From Lachnospiraceae bacterium (GTDB taxonomy: Bacteria; Bacillota; Clostridia; Lachnospirales; Lachnospiraceae): a stretch of 63,467 bases of DNA. Under the pieces are notes generated by a model. The model saw only the letters and a program-made list of their open reading frames with translations, was not told the origin of the DNA and did no database searches. Every line of letters begins with the position of its first letter. Position 1 is the stretch's first letter. A program made the translations under genes and the position numbers. The stretch is from NCBI GenBank assembly GCA_017551165.1, contig JAFZMO010000050.1, positions 1 to 63,467 of the forward strand, written 5' to 3'. Positions 16,474-25,254 of this stretch are shown in pieces.

Positions 16474-19400
16474 ATGGCTGGCAGAAAGTGTTTGGGTAAG
16501 GTTTTCTTTGCGGCTTTTCTGTGTCTGACGTTGGTTGTCGGCACATTGTCCGGCATGGGAACGAGAAAGGCGAAGGCGGCGGAAGCTGTTGAGGAGTACG
16601 GCATCTGGATCGGAGGGGTGCAGCTTACTTCCGACAACAGGGAGATTAATTCGGAAGATAACTACGAAATAGGAGGCCTTTCCGGTAGTTTTTCGGGCCG
16701 TGCTTCCTTGGAGGTGACAACAGACGGAGAAGGTACAGATGTTTATGTGCTTACTCTGGAAAATTTTAGTAACAATGGTGCGGTAGGTTGTTTTGATGAC
16801 CAGGATAGAACTCGAGTTACGAATGTTTCCAGTGGGTTTGAAGGTGCGGAAAGAATCCCCGGAGCGGGGATGATCTGTGATTGCCAGGGCAAATTGGAGA
16901 TTGTTTTGTGCGGTAACAGCACAATTACAGTGTATGAAGAAGACTTCGAATCGTTCTGTGGTCTCTTTTGTACGGAGAGTGTGCATGAGGTGACCATTCG
17001 CAACGCGGATGATGCGGAAGAGGGTACCCTGGAAGTATGCGGCAAAGGGCGTATTGACAAAACCCAAGGAATTGAAGATACAGAACAAAAAGGGTATGGC
17101 ATTTATGTTTTCGGTTCATTGTGCGTTGAGAGCGGTTCCGTGGAGGCAAGAGTAGGAAACAAGGATGATTACTATCAGTCTGAAAACATCGGCGTTTACT
17201 GTACCGGGATTACTGTTTCCGGTGGAAAATTGACAGGAATCGGAGGAAACGTCGGGAAGTATATAGCCAATGACAAAGACAGTTTCGGAATAGAATGTTG
17301 TGGTACGATTGAGGTCTCCGGAGGTGTTCTGGAAGGAATAGGAGGGAATATTGCAACGCTTGCGCAAGCAGCTTTACTTAGCGCGGGAGACAGTTACGGA
17401 ATCCATACGACAGGATTAATATTGATGACGGGAGGAAAAACGATAGGGCAAGGCGGAGATTCCGCTTATGCAAATAGCATTGGTGTAGCATGTGGAGAAT
17501 CATACGGAGACAGCACAGGAGTGGAAATCCGCATCGGCGGGACCGGAGAATTGGAAGGGTATGGCGGAAATGCAGGTTACGATAGTATAGGTGTGGGTTG
17601 TAATGGAACTGATAGGAAGGATGCCATTGTCGTTGAGGACGATGGGAAGGTGTTTGGCAAGGGCGGCGACGGTCAGTATTCTGATGGGGTACGTTGCAAG
17701 GGCAATATCACTGTTGATGCAAGTATCTCCGGAGGACTGAGCGGTGTATGTGGTGCAGCACGTGATGGGGTTGTGAGCCTTGCAGAAGGAGTTGGAGTCC
17801 GAAACAACGGCGTTCTTACGGTCAGTGGGGGAACACTGCAGGGACAGGGCGATAACAGCGCTCGTAGTAATAGTTGTTTTTGCGGCATCATGGCGAATGA
17901 AATGTATGTAGAGGGTGGACTTGTTATAGCCGGTTTCTACGAACAGCCCACCGACCCTATGGATTCTGGTTATGAGCCGTTAGGTGCTCATTTAGGGTTG
18001 GCAACGGTTGAAATGTTAAAGATTTACGCAGGTACTGTTGTGGTGGTCTCCCCTTATGGAATCGCGATTCCCACCTATTTTTCAAATTACATTCCGGGCA
18101 AAGGCTGGACGAACGCTGACGGAAGCGGTGAGCCGGAAATCATAGGCGTGAGTGAAGACGCCAGAGAACTCGATGAGAACTTTAGAAAGGTTGTTTTCCA
18201 CTCGCATTCTTATACGTGCGAAGCGAAGGACAACGCCATCACGTTCGGTTGTACGTCCCCGGAGTGCGACCTCGATCCGGTCAGCGCGACGCTGACGATT
18301 AAGGCGCCGGCCCGGACAAAGGCAGGTGATACGACAACAAGCAACGAGGCGACACTTGAGAATCTTGCGGAGTTCAAAGACTATTTGAAGAACAACGGTC
18401 TTATGTCGGAAGACGAGCTCAAAGCTCTGACGGCTGACGCCATTGAGTATTACGTTGTCGAGACATTTGACGGCGAAAAATATGAATCCCTGTTGGACGA
18501 GGCTCCGATCGATCCGGGGTGCTATAAGGCCAAGATCACGGTTCGGTATTCTGAGGATGATGAAGTGAAAGAGGCCACGGCAGAGGTTGCCTATGAGCTC
18601 ACGGGAGAAAAGTATCCGCTGTGGATCGGCTACAAGCAATTTACCGATGGAAATCCGGTGATCGATGCTGAGGATTATCCAGAGGACGAGTATGAGTTCC
18701 TGGGAACGGCTGAGTATGATCCTGAGAGCAACACGCTTACTCTGACCGATCTGAGCATCGCCGATATCGCCTATGGCGGATTGATCGGCGAGAATCTGTA
18801 TGTCACGGCTGCGATCTTCTATGAGGGCACCAAGCCACTGACGATCGTGTACAAGGGAGACAATGAGATCCGGATCAGCCGCGGGGAAATCGGCGCATAC
18901 GGTTTCTGCAATGCGAAGAAGGAGGCCGCGGTCACTTGGAAGGGTGATGCGGATGCAACGCTCACGGTGATCGCCGGGGATGAAGAGTCGGAGATCATCG
19001 ATGTGACAGAACTGGAAGAGATCGTTGTGGAGGATGGAGAAGGGTTTGCAAACATTTCCGACGAGGATGAGGCGGCGTTTGACGCCATCTACTCTTTGGG
19101 TGACATCGTGTTTACGAGCGGCACGGTCAGTGTGACCGGTATGACATACGGAATCCAGGCGGCCGACACGTACGTGCAGGGCGGCAACGTTACGATCATC
19201 GGCGGTAAGGCGGCAATCGAAGGTAAGTTGCAAAATGACATCGATGGTTCCGCATGGACCGACATAGAGGGCGCGAACGGCGTGACCTACATCGAGGCGA
19301 CGGAGAGTCCTGCAGTGCCGAAGAGCGCGGACGGAAGCATTTTCCGAAAGATGGTCTTCCCGACTACGCACGAGCACAGCTACGGGTTCACACTGGCGGA

Positions 19401-20643
19401 CGACGGCACGACCATCGTTGCGGGATGCACGGAGGACGGATGCTTGATTCCCGCGAAGAGCGCGACGCTCACGCTGGTGAAGCCGAAGAAGACTGCGGAA
19501 AATGATACCAACAGCCCGGCGGCAAGCATCGACAACCTCGAGGAGTTCAACGCTCTGACCGATCTGCAGCTGAGCGACAAGGATATCGAGTACTACAGCG
19601 GAACAACGAAGCTGGACGGAGCTCCGTCGGAGGCCGGAACATACACGGCGAAGCTGACGATCGGCACGGGAGAGAATGCGGTAACAGCTTCCATCGGGTA
19701 CACGATCAAGGCGGTCAAGACCGTGATCTGGCTGGACGGCGACGGAAGCGAACTCGATCGGAAGATGTACGTGGAGGACGAGAAGGAGCCGACCACGGAC
19801 AAGACGCCGACCAAGGCGGAGGATGAGGATTACACCTACACGTTCAACAATACCTGGACGGCGAAGGAGAGCGGCAAGACAATAACGTACACGCCGAATT
19901 TTGACGCCAAGACGATCGAATACACCTACATTTGGAAGGACCGCGACGGAACGGAACTCGGACGCAAGACGGTCAAGAAGGGCGAGGAGCCGACGACACC
20001 GGACAAGGATCCCGACATGAAGCAGCCCACGAAGAATTACAAGGAGGGCGGGGACACGTTTGAGTTTGTCGGATGGAAGAAGGTGTCCGAAGGTGATGAC
20101 GGCAAGAACTGGACGTTCGAGCCGGTGTATGAGAAGGTGACGTACACGACCGATCCGGAGAAACTGGAGACGGATGAGAACGGAGCTCCCGGTGCGATGA
20201 AGGTTCACCGGTCGCCGGATGACGATTCCTGCTACTATCATTTTGTCGGTCTGAAGAGCAAGAGCGGAGAGATGGATAAGAGTCTCTATGAAGCAGGCGA
20301 GGGTTGCACGGAGATCAAGCTGAAGAAAGAGGCGATCGCAAGCCTCGGCGTTGGTACACACCGGATCACGGTGGTCTTCGACGACGGAGAGGTTTCCTTC
20401 GAGCTCATTGTCAAGGAAGCCGCGAAGCAGGCTGAGGAACCCGAACCGACGAAGGAGCCCGAACCTACGAAGGAACCTGAGACAACGCCGGAGCCCGCAC
20501 CGGAACCGGCGAAGGAGGAGAAGGAGCCGTCGGCCAACACCGGCGACACCGGAAACCTGTGGATCTGGGCGATCCTGGCGATGATGTCCGCGGGTGCTGC
20601 AGGCGGTGTTTATGCAACCCGCAGAATGCGCGGTGCGAGATGA
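16474..20643 (+). CDS. Large repeat-rich surface protein with sortase-like C-terminal anchor
   Basis: A 1389-residue exported protein of unknown function. A signal peptide spans about residues 1-36 (hydrophobic VFFAAFLCLTLVVGTL, cleavage near AKA-A). Two related blocks follow, starting YGIWIGGVQLT (about 41) and YPLWIGYKQFT (about 713). The first contains many VSGG-type turns such as VSGGKLTGIGG and VSGGVLEGIGGN, which suggest a beta-helix. Each block ends in a Cys-pair module (HSYTCEAKDN...C about 576; HSYGFTLADDG...C about 968) and an Ig-like ATLTIK/ATLTLVK segment. Two copies of IWLDGDGSELDRK/IWKDRDGTELGRK follow near 1088 and 1153. The tail is EPTKEP-rich, then SANTGDTG, a membrane segment and RRMRGAR, an LPXTG-like signal of the NTGD type. 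The start follows GGAGG. Codons in the first third are clearly richer in A/T than in the rest. Confidence 0.8.
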   Translation: MAGRKCLGKVFFAAFLCLTLVVGTLSGMGTRKAKAAEAVEEYGIWIGGVQLTSDNREINSEDNYEIGGLSGSFSGRASLEVTTDGEGTDVYVLTLENFSNNGAVGCFDDQDRTRVTNVSSGFEGAERIPGAGMICDCQGKLEIVLCGNSTITVYEEDFESFCGLFCTESVHEVTIRNADDAEEGTLEVCGKGRIDKTQGIEDTEQKGYGIYVFGSLCVESGSVEARVGNKDDYYQSENIGVYCTGITVSGGKLTGIGGNVGKYIANDKDSFGIECCGTIEVSGGVLEGIGGNIATLAQAALLSAGDSYGIHTTGLILMTGGKTIGQGGDSAYANSIGVACGESYGDSTGVEIRIGGTGELEGYGGNAGYDSIGVGCNGTDRKDAIVVEDDGKVFGKGGDGQYSDGVRCKGNITVDASISGGLSGVCGAARDGVVSLAEGVGVRNNGVLTVSGGTLQGQGDNSARSNSCFCGIMANEMYVEGGLVIAGFYEQPTDPMDSGYEPLGAHLGLATVEMLKIYAGTVVVVSPYGIAIPTYFSNYIPGKGWTNADGSGEPEIIGVSEDARELDENFRKVVFHSHSYTCEAKDNAITFGCTSPECDLDPVSATLTIKAPARTKAGDTTTSNEATLENLAEFKDYLKNNGLMSEDELKALTADAIEYYVVETFDGEKYESLLDEAPIDPGCYKAKITVRYSEDDEVKEATAEVAYELTGEKYPLWIGYKQFTDGNPVIDAEDYPEDEYEFLGTAEYDPESNTLTLTDLSIADIAYGGLIGENLYVTAAIFYEGTKPLTIVYKGDNEIRISRGEIGAYGFCNAKKEAAVTWKGDADATLTVIAGDEESEIIDVTELEEIVVEDGEGFANISDEDEAAFDAIYSLGDIVFTSGTVSVTGMTYGIQAADTYVQGGNVTIIGGKAAIEGKLQNDIDGSAWTDIEGANGVTYIEATESPAVPKSADGSIFRKMVFPTTHEHSYGFTLADDGTTIVAGCTEDGCLIPAKSATLTLVKPKKTAENDTNSPAASIDNLEEFNALTDLQLSDKDIEYYSGTTKLDGAPSEAGTYTAKLTIGTGENAVTASIGYTIKAVKTVIWLDGDGSELDRKMYVEDEKEPTTDKTPTKAEDEDYTYTFNNTWTAKESGKTITYTPNFDAKTIEYTYIWKDRDGTELGRKTVKKGEEPTTPDKDPDMKQPTKNYKEGGDTFEFVGWKKVSEGDDGKNWTFEPVYEKVTYTTDPEKLETDENGAPGAMKVHRSPDDDSCYYHFVGLKSKSGEMDKSLYEAGEGCTEIKLKKEAIASLGVGTHRITVVFDDGEVSFELIVKEAAKQAEEPEPTKEPEPTKEPETTPEPAPEPAKEEKEPSANTGDTGNLWIWAILAMMSAGAAGGVYATRRMRGAR

Positions 20644-20693
20644 GATTGAGCCCGCAAAACACGGGGGAAAACGAACATTTTTCGAACGATCGG

Positions 20694-20719
20694 AAGAGGG
20701 CCCTGCGGGGCTCTTTTCC
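20694..20719 (+). terminator. Probable terminator of the surface-protein gene
   Basis: AAGAG and CCC pair with GGGG and CTCTT around a TGC loop, with a small bulge, and are followed by TTTCC. Confidence 0.5.
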
Positions 20720-20757
20720 TTTGTGGAAAATAATCCATTTATTTTTCAAATTATCCA

Positions 20758-20786
20758 TTGTCAATTGGTAGATATGGTGTTATAAT
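20758..20786 (+). promoter_or_regulatory. Promoter of lysA
   Basis: TTGTCA (20758-20763), 17-bp spacer, consensus TATAAT (20781-20786). The leader is about 45 bases; no lysine riboswitch fits in it. Confidence 0.78.
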
Positions 20787-20835
20787 GCAAAAAGTTTCGT
20801 GCCCTTAGCGAAATAATACGAAGAAAGGAGTGAAT

Positions 20836-22104
20836 ATGATGAGCAAGAAACCGTTTGTAACCGAACAGCAGATCCGCGAGATTACGAAGACGTATCCTAC
20901 GCCTTTCCATATCTATGACGAAGCTGCGATCCGTCGCAATGCCCGCGAGTTGCAGAAGGCGTTTGCGTGGAACAAGGGTTATAAGGAGTTTTTTGCGGTC
21001 AAGGCCACTCCCAATCCGTACATTTTGCAGATACTCAAGGAAGAAGGCTGCGGTGCAGACTGCTCTTCCTACACCGAATTGTGCCTTGCCGACGCGGCGG
21101 GCATGGGAGAAGGGGATATCATGTTCTCTTCCAATGAGACACCGTTCGGAGAGTATACAAAGGCGCGTGAGCTGGGCGCATATATCAACCTTGATGACAT
21201 TACGCATATTCCGTTCTTGCAGGAGGAGTGCGGCATTCCGGAGACCGTTTGCATGCGGTACAATCCGGGCGGAGTCTATGAACTCGGAAACGGGATCATG
21301 GACAATCCCGGCGATGCCAAGTACGGCTGCACGAAGCAGCAGTTGATCGAGGCCTTCCGCGAGCTGAAGAAGCTCGGCGTGAAGCACTTCGGTGTACACT
21401 CGTTCCTTGTGAGCAACACGACTGCGGAGAACTACTATCCGACGCTCGCACGGACTCTCTTTGAGTTGGCTGTAGAGCTGAAGAAGGAGACCGGTGCGCA
21501 TATTGCATTTGTCAACCTTTCCGGCGGAATCGGTATTCCGTACCGTCCGGAGCAGGAGGCAGTGGATATCGCAGCTGTGGGCCGCGGCGTGAAGGAAGTC
21601 TTTGAGGAAGTATTGGTGCCGGCCGGTATGGATGATGTTGCCATCTACACCGAGCTTGGTCGCTTTATGCTTGCGCCTTACGGGGGGCTCGTGGTCAAGG
21701 CGATCCATGAGAAGCACATTTACAAGGAGTATATCGGCGTAGACGCCTGCGCCGTCAACCTGATGCGGCCCGCAATGTACGGGGCGTATCATCACATCAC
21801 GGTTTTGGGGAAGGAGAATGAACCGTGTGATCACACCTACGATGTGGTCGGTTCTTTGTGTGAAAACAACGACAAGTTTGCCATCGATCGCAAACTGCCG
21901 AAAATCGATATCGGCGATTACCTGTTCATCCATGATACCGGTGCCCACGGCTTTGCCATGGGGTACAACTACAACGGCAAACTGAAATCGGCGGAGCTGC
22001 TGCTGCGACCTGACGGGTCGGTGCAGAGGATCCGAAGGGCGGAGACGCCGGCGGATTACTTCGCGACATTTGATTTCAGTGACATCATGAAAGGACATTA
22101 TTGA
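20836..22104 (+). CDS. lysA: Diaminopimelate decarboxylase
   Basis: A PLP-dependent enzyme of about 422 residues and fold type III that makes L-lysine from meso-diaminopimelate, the last step of the pathway. The PLP lysine is in FFAVKATPNPYIL near residue 56. NLSGGIGIPY is the glycine-rich phosphate loop, YTELGRFMLAPYG matches the EPGR region (here ELGR), and CENNDKF carries the C-E-N/S-D motif of the partner active site. AAAGGAG lies before both ATG 20836 (spacing 5) and ATG 20839 (spacing 8); either may be used. It stands alone with its own promoter. A related carboxynorspermidine decarboxylase is less likely, given the overall match to DAPDC. Confidence 0.88.
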   Translation: MMSKKPFVTEQQIREITKTYPTPFHIYDEAAIRRNARELQKAFAWNKGYKEFFAVKATPNPYILQILKEEGCGADCSSYTELCLADAAGMGEGDIMFSSNETPFGEYTKARELGAYINLDDITHIPFLQEECGIPETVCMRYNPGGVYELGNGIMDNPGDAKYGCTKQQLIEAFRELKKLGVKHFGVHSFLVSNTTAENYYPTLARTLFELAVELKKETGAHIAFVNLSGGIGIPYRPEQEAVDIAAVGRGVKEVFEEVLVPAGMDDVAIYTELGRFMLAPYGGLVVKAIHEKHIYKEYIGVDACAVNLMRPAMYGAYHHITVLGKENEPCDHTYDVVGSLCENNDKFAIDRKLPKIDIGDYLFIHDTGAHGFAMGYNYNGKLKSAELLLRPDGSVQRIRRAETPADYFATFDFSDIMKGHY

Positions 22105-22151
22105 TAGCCACGCGTACAGCGGGGGCTGTCAATGGGCAATGTGTTGATATC

Positions 22152-22202
22152 GGCACGGCGGTTTCGCCGTGCCGTTACGTGTCTTTAGGGGGACAAGACA
22201 CG
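22152..22202 (+). promoter_or_regulatory. Two adjacent hairpins before the ABC exporter operon
   Basis: GGCACGGCG-GTTT-CGCCGTGCC (22152-22173) is a perfect 9-bp stem, and CGTGTCTT...AAGACACG (22178-22202) follows four bases later. Neither has a clean T-run. The first may end lysA transcripts; the pair might instead be a leader structure for the exporter genes, whose start lies 57 bases on. Confidence 0.5.
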
Positions 22203-22258
22203 GTGAGGATCGCTGACGGAAGTGTTAGCTGCCCTTGCGGCAGAGAAATGAGGATACC

Positions 22259-24643
22259 ATGTTTAAGAAGAAACGGGAGATTTCGGCGGAGACGATAACA
22301 GCCGGAAAGCTTCCGAAGGAAATTGAAATTGACCTGCGCGACCGCGGGATCGCGGAGTCGGATGTGCTGGTGAGCGTCCGCACGGACATGAACCTGGAGT
22401 GTGAGTTCACGCCGGGCTGGATCGTGCTGACGAAGACGCGGCTCATCACGGCGACGGCGGATCCGCTCGCGGGGGAAGTACATTACTTTAAGGGAATGGA
22501 GACCCGCAAGACGCGCTCTGCCGATCGCGACCGCGTGTGGAGCTTCGCGGAGTTCGATATTTCCGACGTGAAGAACGCGTATATCGAGCGCTCGGTGAGC
22601 GGCGGCTTCCTGATCATCGTCCACAAGGACCCGAACGATGAGGAGGCGGAGGGTGCCGCGGATACCGTGGCGGCCGTTTCCAACCACTGCATGAGCAGCG
22701 CGACGAAGATCGAGCGAATCTGCGAGAAGCTTGCCGACGGCAAGGAGATCGACGAGGACATGCTCAAGGACGACGAGGATGAGGATTACTGCCCGAACTG
22801 CGGCACGATGTATCCGAATCCCGACCGCAAGGTTTGCCCGAAGTGCATGAACAAGAAGTCCATTTTCCGAAGGACCATCGCCTACCTGAAGCCGTACAAA
22901 TGGCGCATCCTGGTGATGTTCCTGTGCTACCTGGCAACCGCCTCGCTCAACATCGTATGGCCGTACTTAAACGGCGTCGTGCTGTATCGAAAGGTGCTCG
23001 GCAAGGACGAGAAATTCCTGTCCTTCCTGTCGATCGACGGCAACCGCTACGTGGTCATCCTGCTTCTTTTGGTAGTCACGATGGTGATGACGAAGATCAC
23101 GATGCAGCTGGTCGGCATTCTGCAGGGCGTTATGACCGCAAAGATCGTGCCGAGAGTCGTCAAGAACATGCGAAACGACGTGTTCGGCGCGATGGGCAAG
23201 CTCTCGATCAACTTTTTCACGAGCAAGCAGACCGGTTCTCTGATGACCCGTGTCATGTCGGACTCGGATGAGGTCTCGGGCTTTTTTATCGACGGTCTGC
23301 CGTACTTTTTGATCAACGTATTTTCCATCGTCGCGATGGCGGTGGTAATGTTCCGGCTGAGTGTTCCGCTCGCCATTGTCGCGCTCATGTTCATGCCGAT
23401 CACGTTCCTCGTGAGCTGGTTCATGCTGCCGCGGCTGTGGCATCGTTACGGGCGCAGACACCGCGCCACGAGATCGCTGAACTCGAAGATCCACGATAAC
23501 CTGAGCGGCGCGCGCGTCGTCAAGGCGTTCGGTCAGGAGAGCAGCGAGGTGAGCCGGTTTGACAAGGCCAACGAGAAGGTGCGAAGCGCCGATCTCGCGG
23601 TCATGAACTACGATAACAAATTTTCCGCATTGTACTCGGCGGCGGAAAATCTTGCGTCGCTGATGGTGTACATCGTCGGCGCGTACCTGATCCTGATCCA
23701 GAAGCGGTTTGACTTCGCGGTGCTGATCACGTTCGCCGGCTACGTCGGCCAGATGACCGGCCCGATGGACTTCATGTCCTTCTTCTTCCGCTGGTTCACG
23801 AACTGCATGAACAGCGCACAGCGTATGTTCGAGATCATCGACGCGGTTCCGGAGATCCAGGAGAAGGAGGATGCCGTCTCGCTCGACACGATCGAAGGAA
23901 CGATCGAGATGAAGGATGTCACCTTCGGCTACGAGAAGAACAAGCCGGTGCTCAAGAACATCAACCTGAAGGTCGAGGGCGGTCACATGCTCGGTATCGT
24001 CGGCCGTTCCGGCGCGGGCAAGACCACGATCGTCAACTTGATCTCGCGTCTGTATGACCCGCAGGAGGGCACGGTCACGCTCGACGGCGTGAACCTCAAG
24101 GACCTCTCCTTCAAGACGCTCCGCGGCAATGTCGCGATGGTGTCACAGGAGACCTACATGTTCATGGGCACGGTTGCGGAAAATATCGCCTACGCGAAGA
24201 AGGACGCCTCCCGCGCGGAGATCATCCGGGCGGCGGTTCTCGCCTCGGCACACGATTTTATCTGCCGTATGCCGGATGGCTACGACACGATCATCGGCTC
24301 CTCGGGACGCGAGCTCTCGGGCGGTGAGCGGCAGCGCATTTCCATCGCGCGCGCCATCCTTGCCAACCCGAAGATCCTCATCCTCGACGAGGCGACGGCA
24401 GCGGTCGACACCGAGACCGAGCAGGCGATCCAGCAGTCGATCAACATGCTCATCAAGGGACGTACGACGATCTCCATCGCGCACCGTCTCTCAACGCTTC
24501 GCGACGCCGATACGCTGATCGTCATCGACGAGGGCAAGATCGCGGAGCAGGGCACGCACGAGGAACTCCTCGCGAAGAAGGGCGTGTACTACAAGCTGAA
24601 GGAATTGCAGACCAAGGCGCTTGCGCTGAAGGGTATTGAGTAA
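22259..24643 (+). CDS. ABC exporter half-transporter with N-terminal PH-like region and zinc ribbon
   Basis: A 794-residue type I ABC exporter subunit. Residues 1-160 are not part of the standard exporter: a beta-rich, PH-like segment (VLVSVRTDMNLE, WIVLTKTRLITAT, GFLIIVH). An acidic stretch leads to a zinc ribbon, C178-x2-C181...C193-x2-C196 (CPNCG...CPKC). The membrane domain starts near 208 (YLKPYKWRILVMF) with about six helices to about 520. The NBD has Walker A GRSGAGKTT, Q-loop SQETYMF, signature LSGGERQRISIARAI, Walker B ILILDEATAAVD and switch AHRLST, all intact. It is 12 bases upstream of a DUF1854 gene and pairs with a similar exporter at 25255, probably as a heterodimer. Substrate unknown. 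Confidence 0.85.
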   Translation: MFKKKREISAETITAGKLPKEIEIDLRDRGIAESDVLVSVRTDMNLECEFTPGWIVLTKTRLITATADPLAGEVHYFKGMETRKTRSADRDRVWSFAEFDISDVKNAYIERSVSGGFLIIVHKDPNDEEAEGAADTVAAVSNHCMSSATKIERICEKLADGKEIDEDMLKDDEDEDYCPNCGTMYPNPDRKVCPKCMNKKSIFRRTIAYLKPYKWRILVMFLCYLATASLNIVWPYLNGVVLYRKVLGKDEKFLSFLSIDGNRYVVILLLLVVTMVMTKITMQLVGILQGVMTAKIVPRVVKNMRNDVFGAMGKLSINFFTSKQTGSLMTRVMSDSDEVSGFFIDGLPYFLINVFSIVAMAVVMFRLSVPLAIVALMFMPITFLVSWFMLPRLWHRYGRRHRATRSLNSKIHDNLSGARVVKAFGQESSEVSRFDKANEKVRSADLAVMNYDNKFSALYSAAENLASLMVYIVGAYLILIQKRFDFAVLITFAGYVGQMTGPMDFMSFFFRWFTNCMNSAQRMFEIIDAVPEIQEKEDAVSLDTIEGTIEMKDVTFGYEKNKPVLKNINLKVEGGHMLGIVGRSGAGKTTIVNLISRLYDPQEGTVTLDGVNLKDLSFKTLRGNVAMVSQETYMFMGTVAENIAYAKKDASRAEIIRAAVLASAHDFICRMPDGYDTIIGSSGRELSGGERQRISIARAILANPKILILDEATAAVDTETEQAIQQSINMLIKGRTTISIAHRLSTLRDADTLIVIDEGKIAEQGTHEELLAKKGVYYKLKELQTKALALKGIE

Positions 24644-24655
24644 AGGAGTAATCAT

Positions 24656-25243
24656 ATGGGTTTTAAGAATTTTGAAGGCGCCGATGAGGAATTCAACCTC
24701 GAGCAGATGGAGGCGGAGACTGAGGCCATGCTTCGTCTTCGCTACCTGAACGGGGACAACGCGGTGTTCGCACGCACGCCCGGCGGTTTCGTCTCGCTCG
24801 ACATTGCGAAGGGCGAGGACGACAAGCCGGAGCACTACGACCGCGTCCGCGTCGTGAGGAGCTTCCCCTTCACCGCGCCGAACACATATATTTCCATCCG
24901 CACGACGGAGGAGAAAAGCAAGGAGATCGGTATCATCAAGGACATCGCGAAGGATGTTACGAAGGATACGCGAAAAATGCTCGAGGAGCAGATGAGCCTT
25001 CGCTATTTTACGCCGGTGATCACGAAGATCAACGACATCAAGGAAGAGTACGGTCACGCGTATTGGGACGTGGAGACCACGGGAGGCCCGTGCAAATTCG
25101 TCATCTACATGAACTCGAGCTCCGTCGTGAGCCTGAGCGACGTGCGACTGATGATCACCGACCTGGACGGAAACCGTTTTGAGATCCCGGACTACACGAA
25201 GCTGTCGGCGGGAGAGTTGAAGAAATTGGATCTATTCCTGTAA
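24656..25243 (+). CDS. DUF1854-family protein between two ABC exporters
   Basis: A 195-residue soluble protein. It carries the pattern I know from DUF1854: VRVVRSFPFTAPNTYISI, then EEQMSLRYFTPVITKI, YWDVETTGGPCKFVIY and a final DIDG-like LMITDLDGNRFEIPDY. Its function is unproven. In some bacteria DUF1854 genes sit beside ABC exporters that are noted as linked to cyanophycin metabolism; this is recalled knowledge, and no cyanophycin gene is in the window. The start follows AAAGGAG, with 12 bases to each neighbouring exporter gene, so the three are almost certainly one operon and probably one complex. Confidence 0.82.
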   Translation: MGFKNFEGADEEFNLEQMEAETEAMLRLRYLNGDNAVFARTPGGFVSLDIAKGEDDKPEHYDRVRVVRSFPFTAPNTYISIRTTEEKSKEIGIIKDIAKDVTKDTRKMLEEQMSLRYFTPVITKINDIKEEYGHAYWDVETTGGPCKFVIYMNSSSVVSLSDVRLMITDLDGNRFEIPDYTKLSAGELKKLDLFL

Positions 25244-25254
25244 AGGGGGACTAT

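Noticed and set aside
18082-20361. A 759-codon frame opposite the surface protein gene
   Set aside because: The opposite strand has a signal peptide, repeats and a wall anchor in frame; this frame has none and no ribosome site.
20644-20835. A lysine riboswitch before lysA
   Set aside because: The promoter lies about 50 bases before the start, which leaves no room for the structure.
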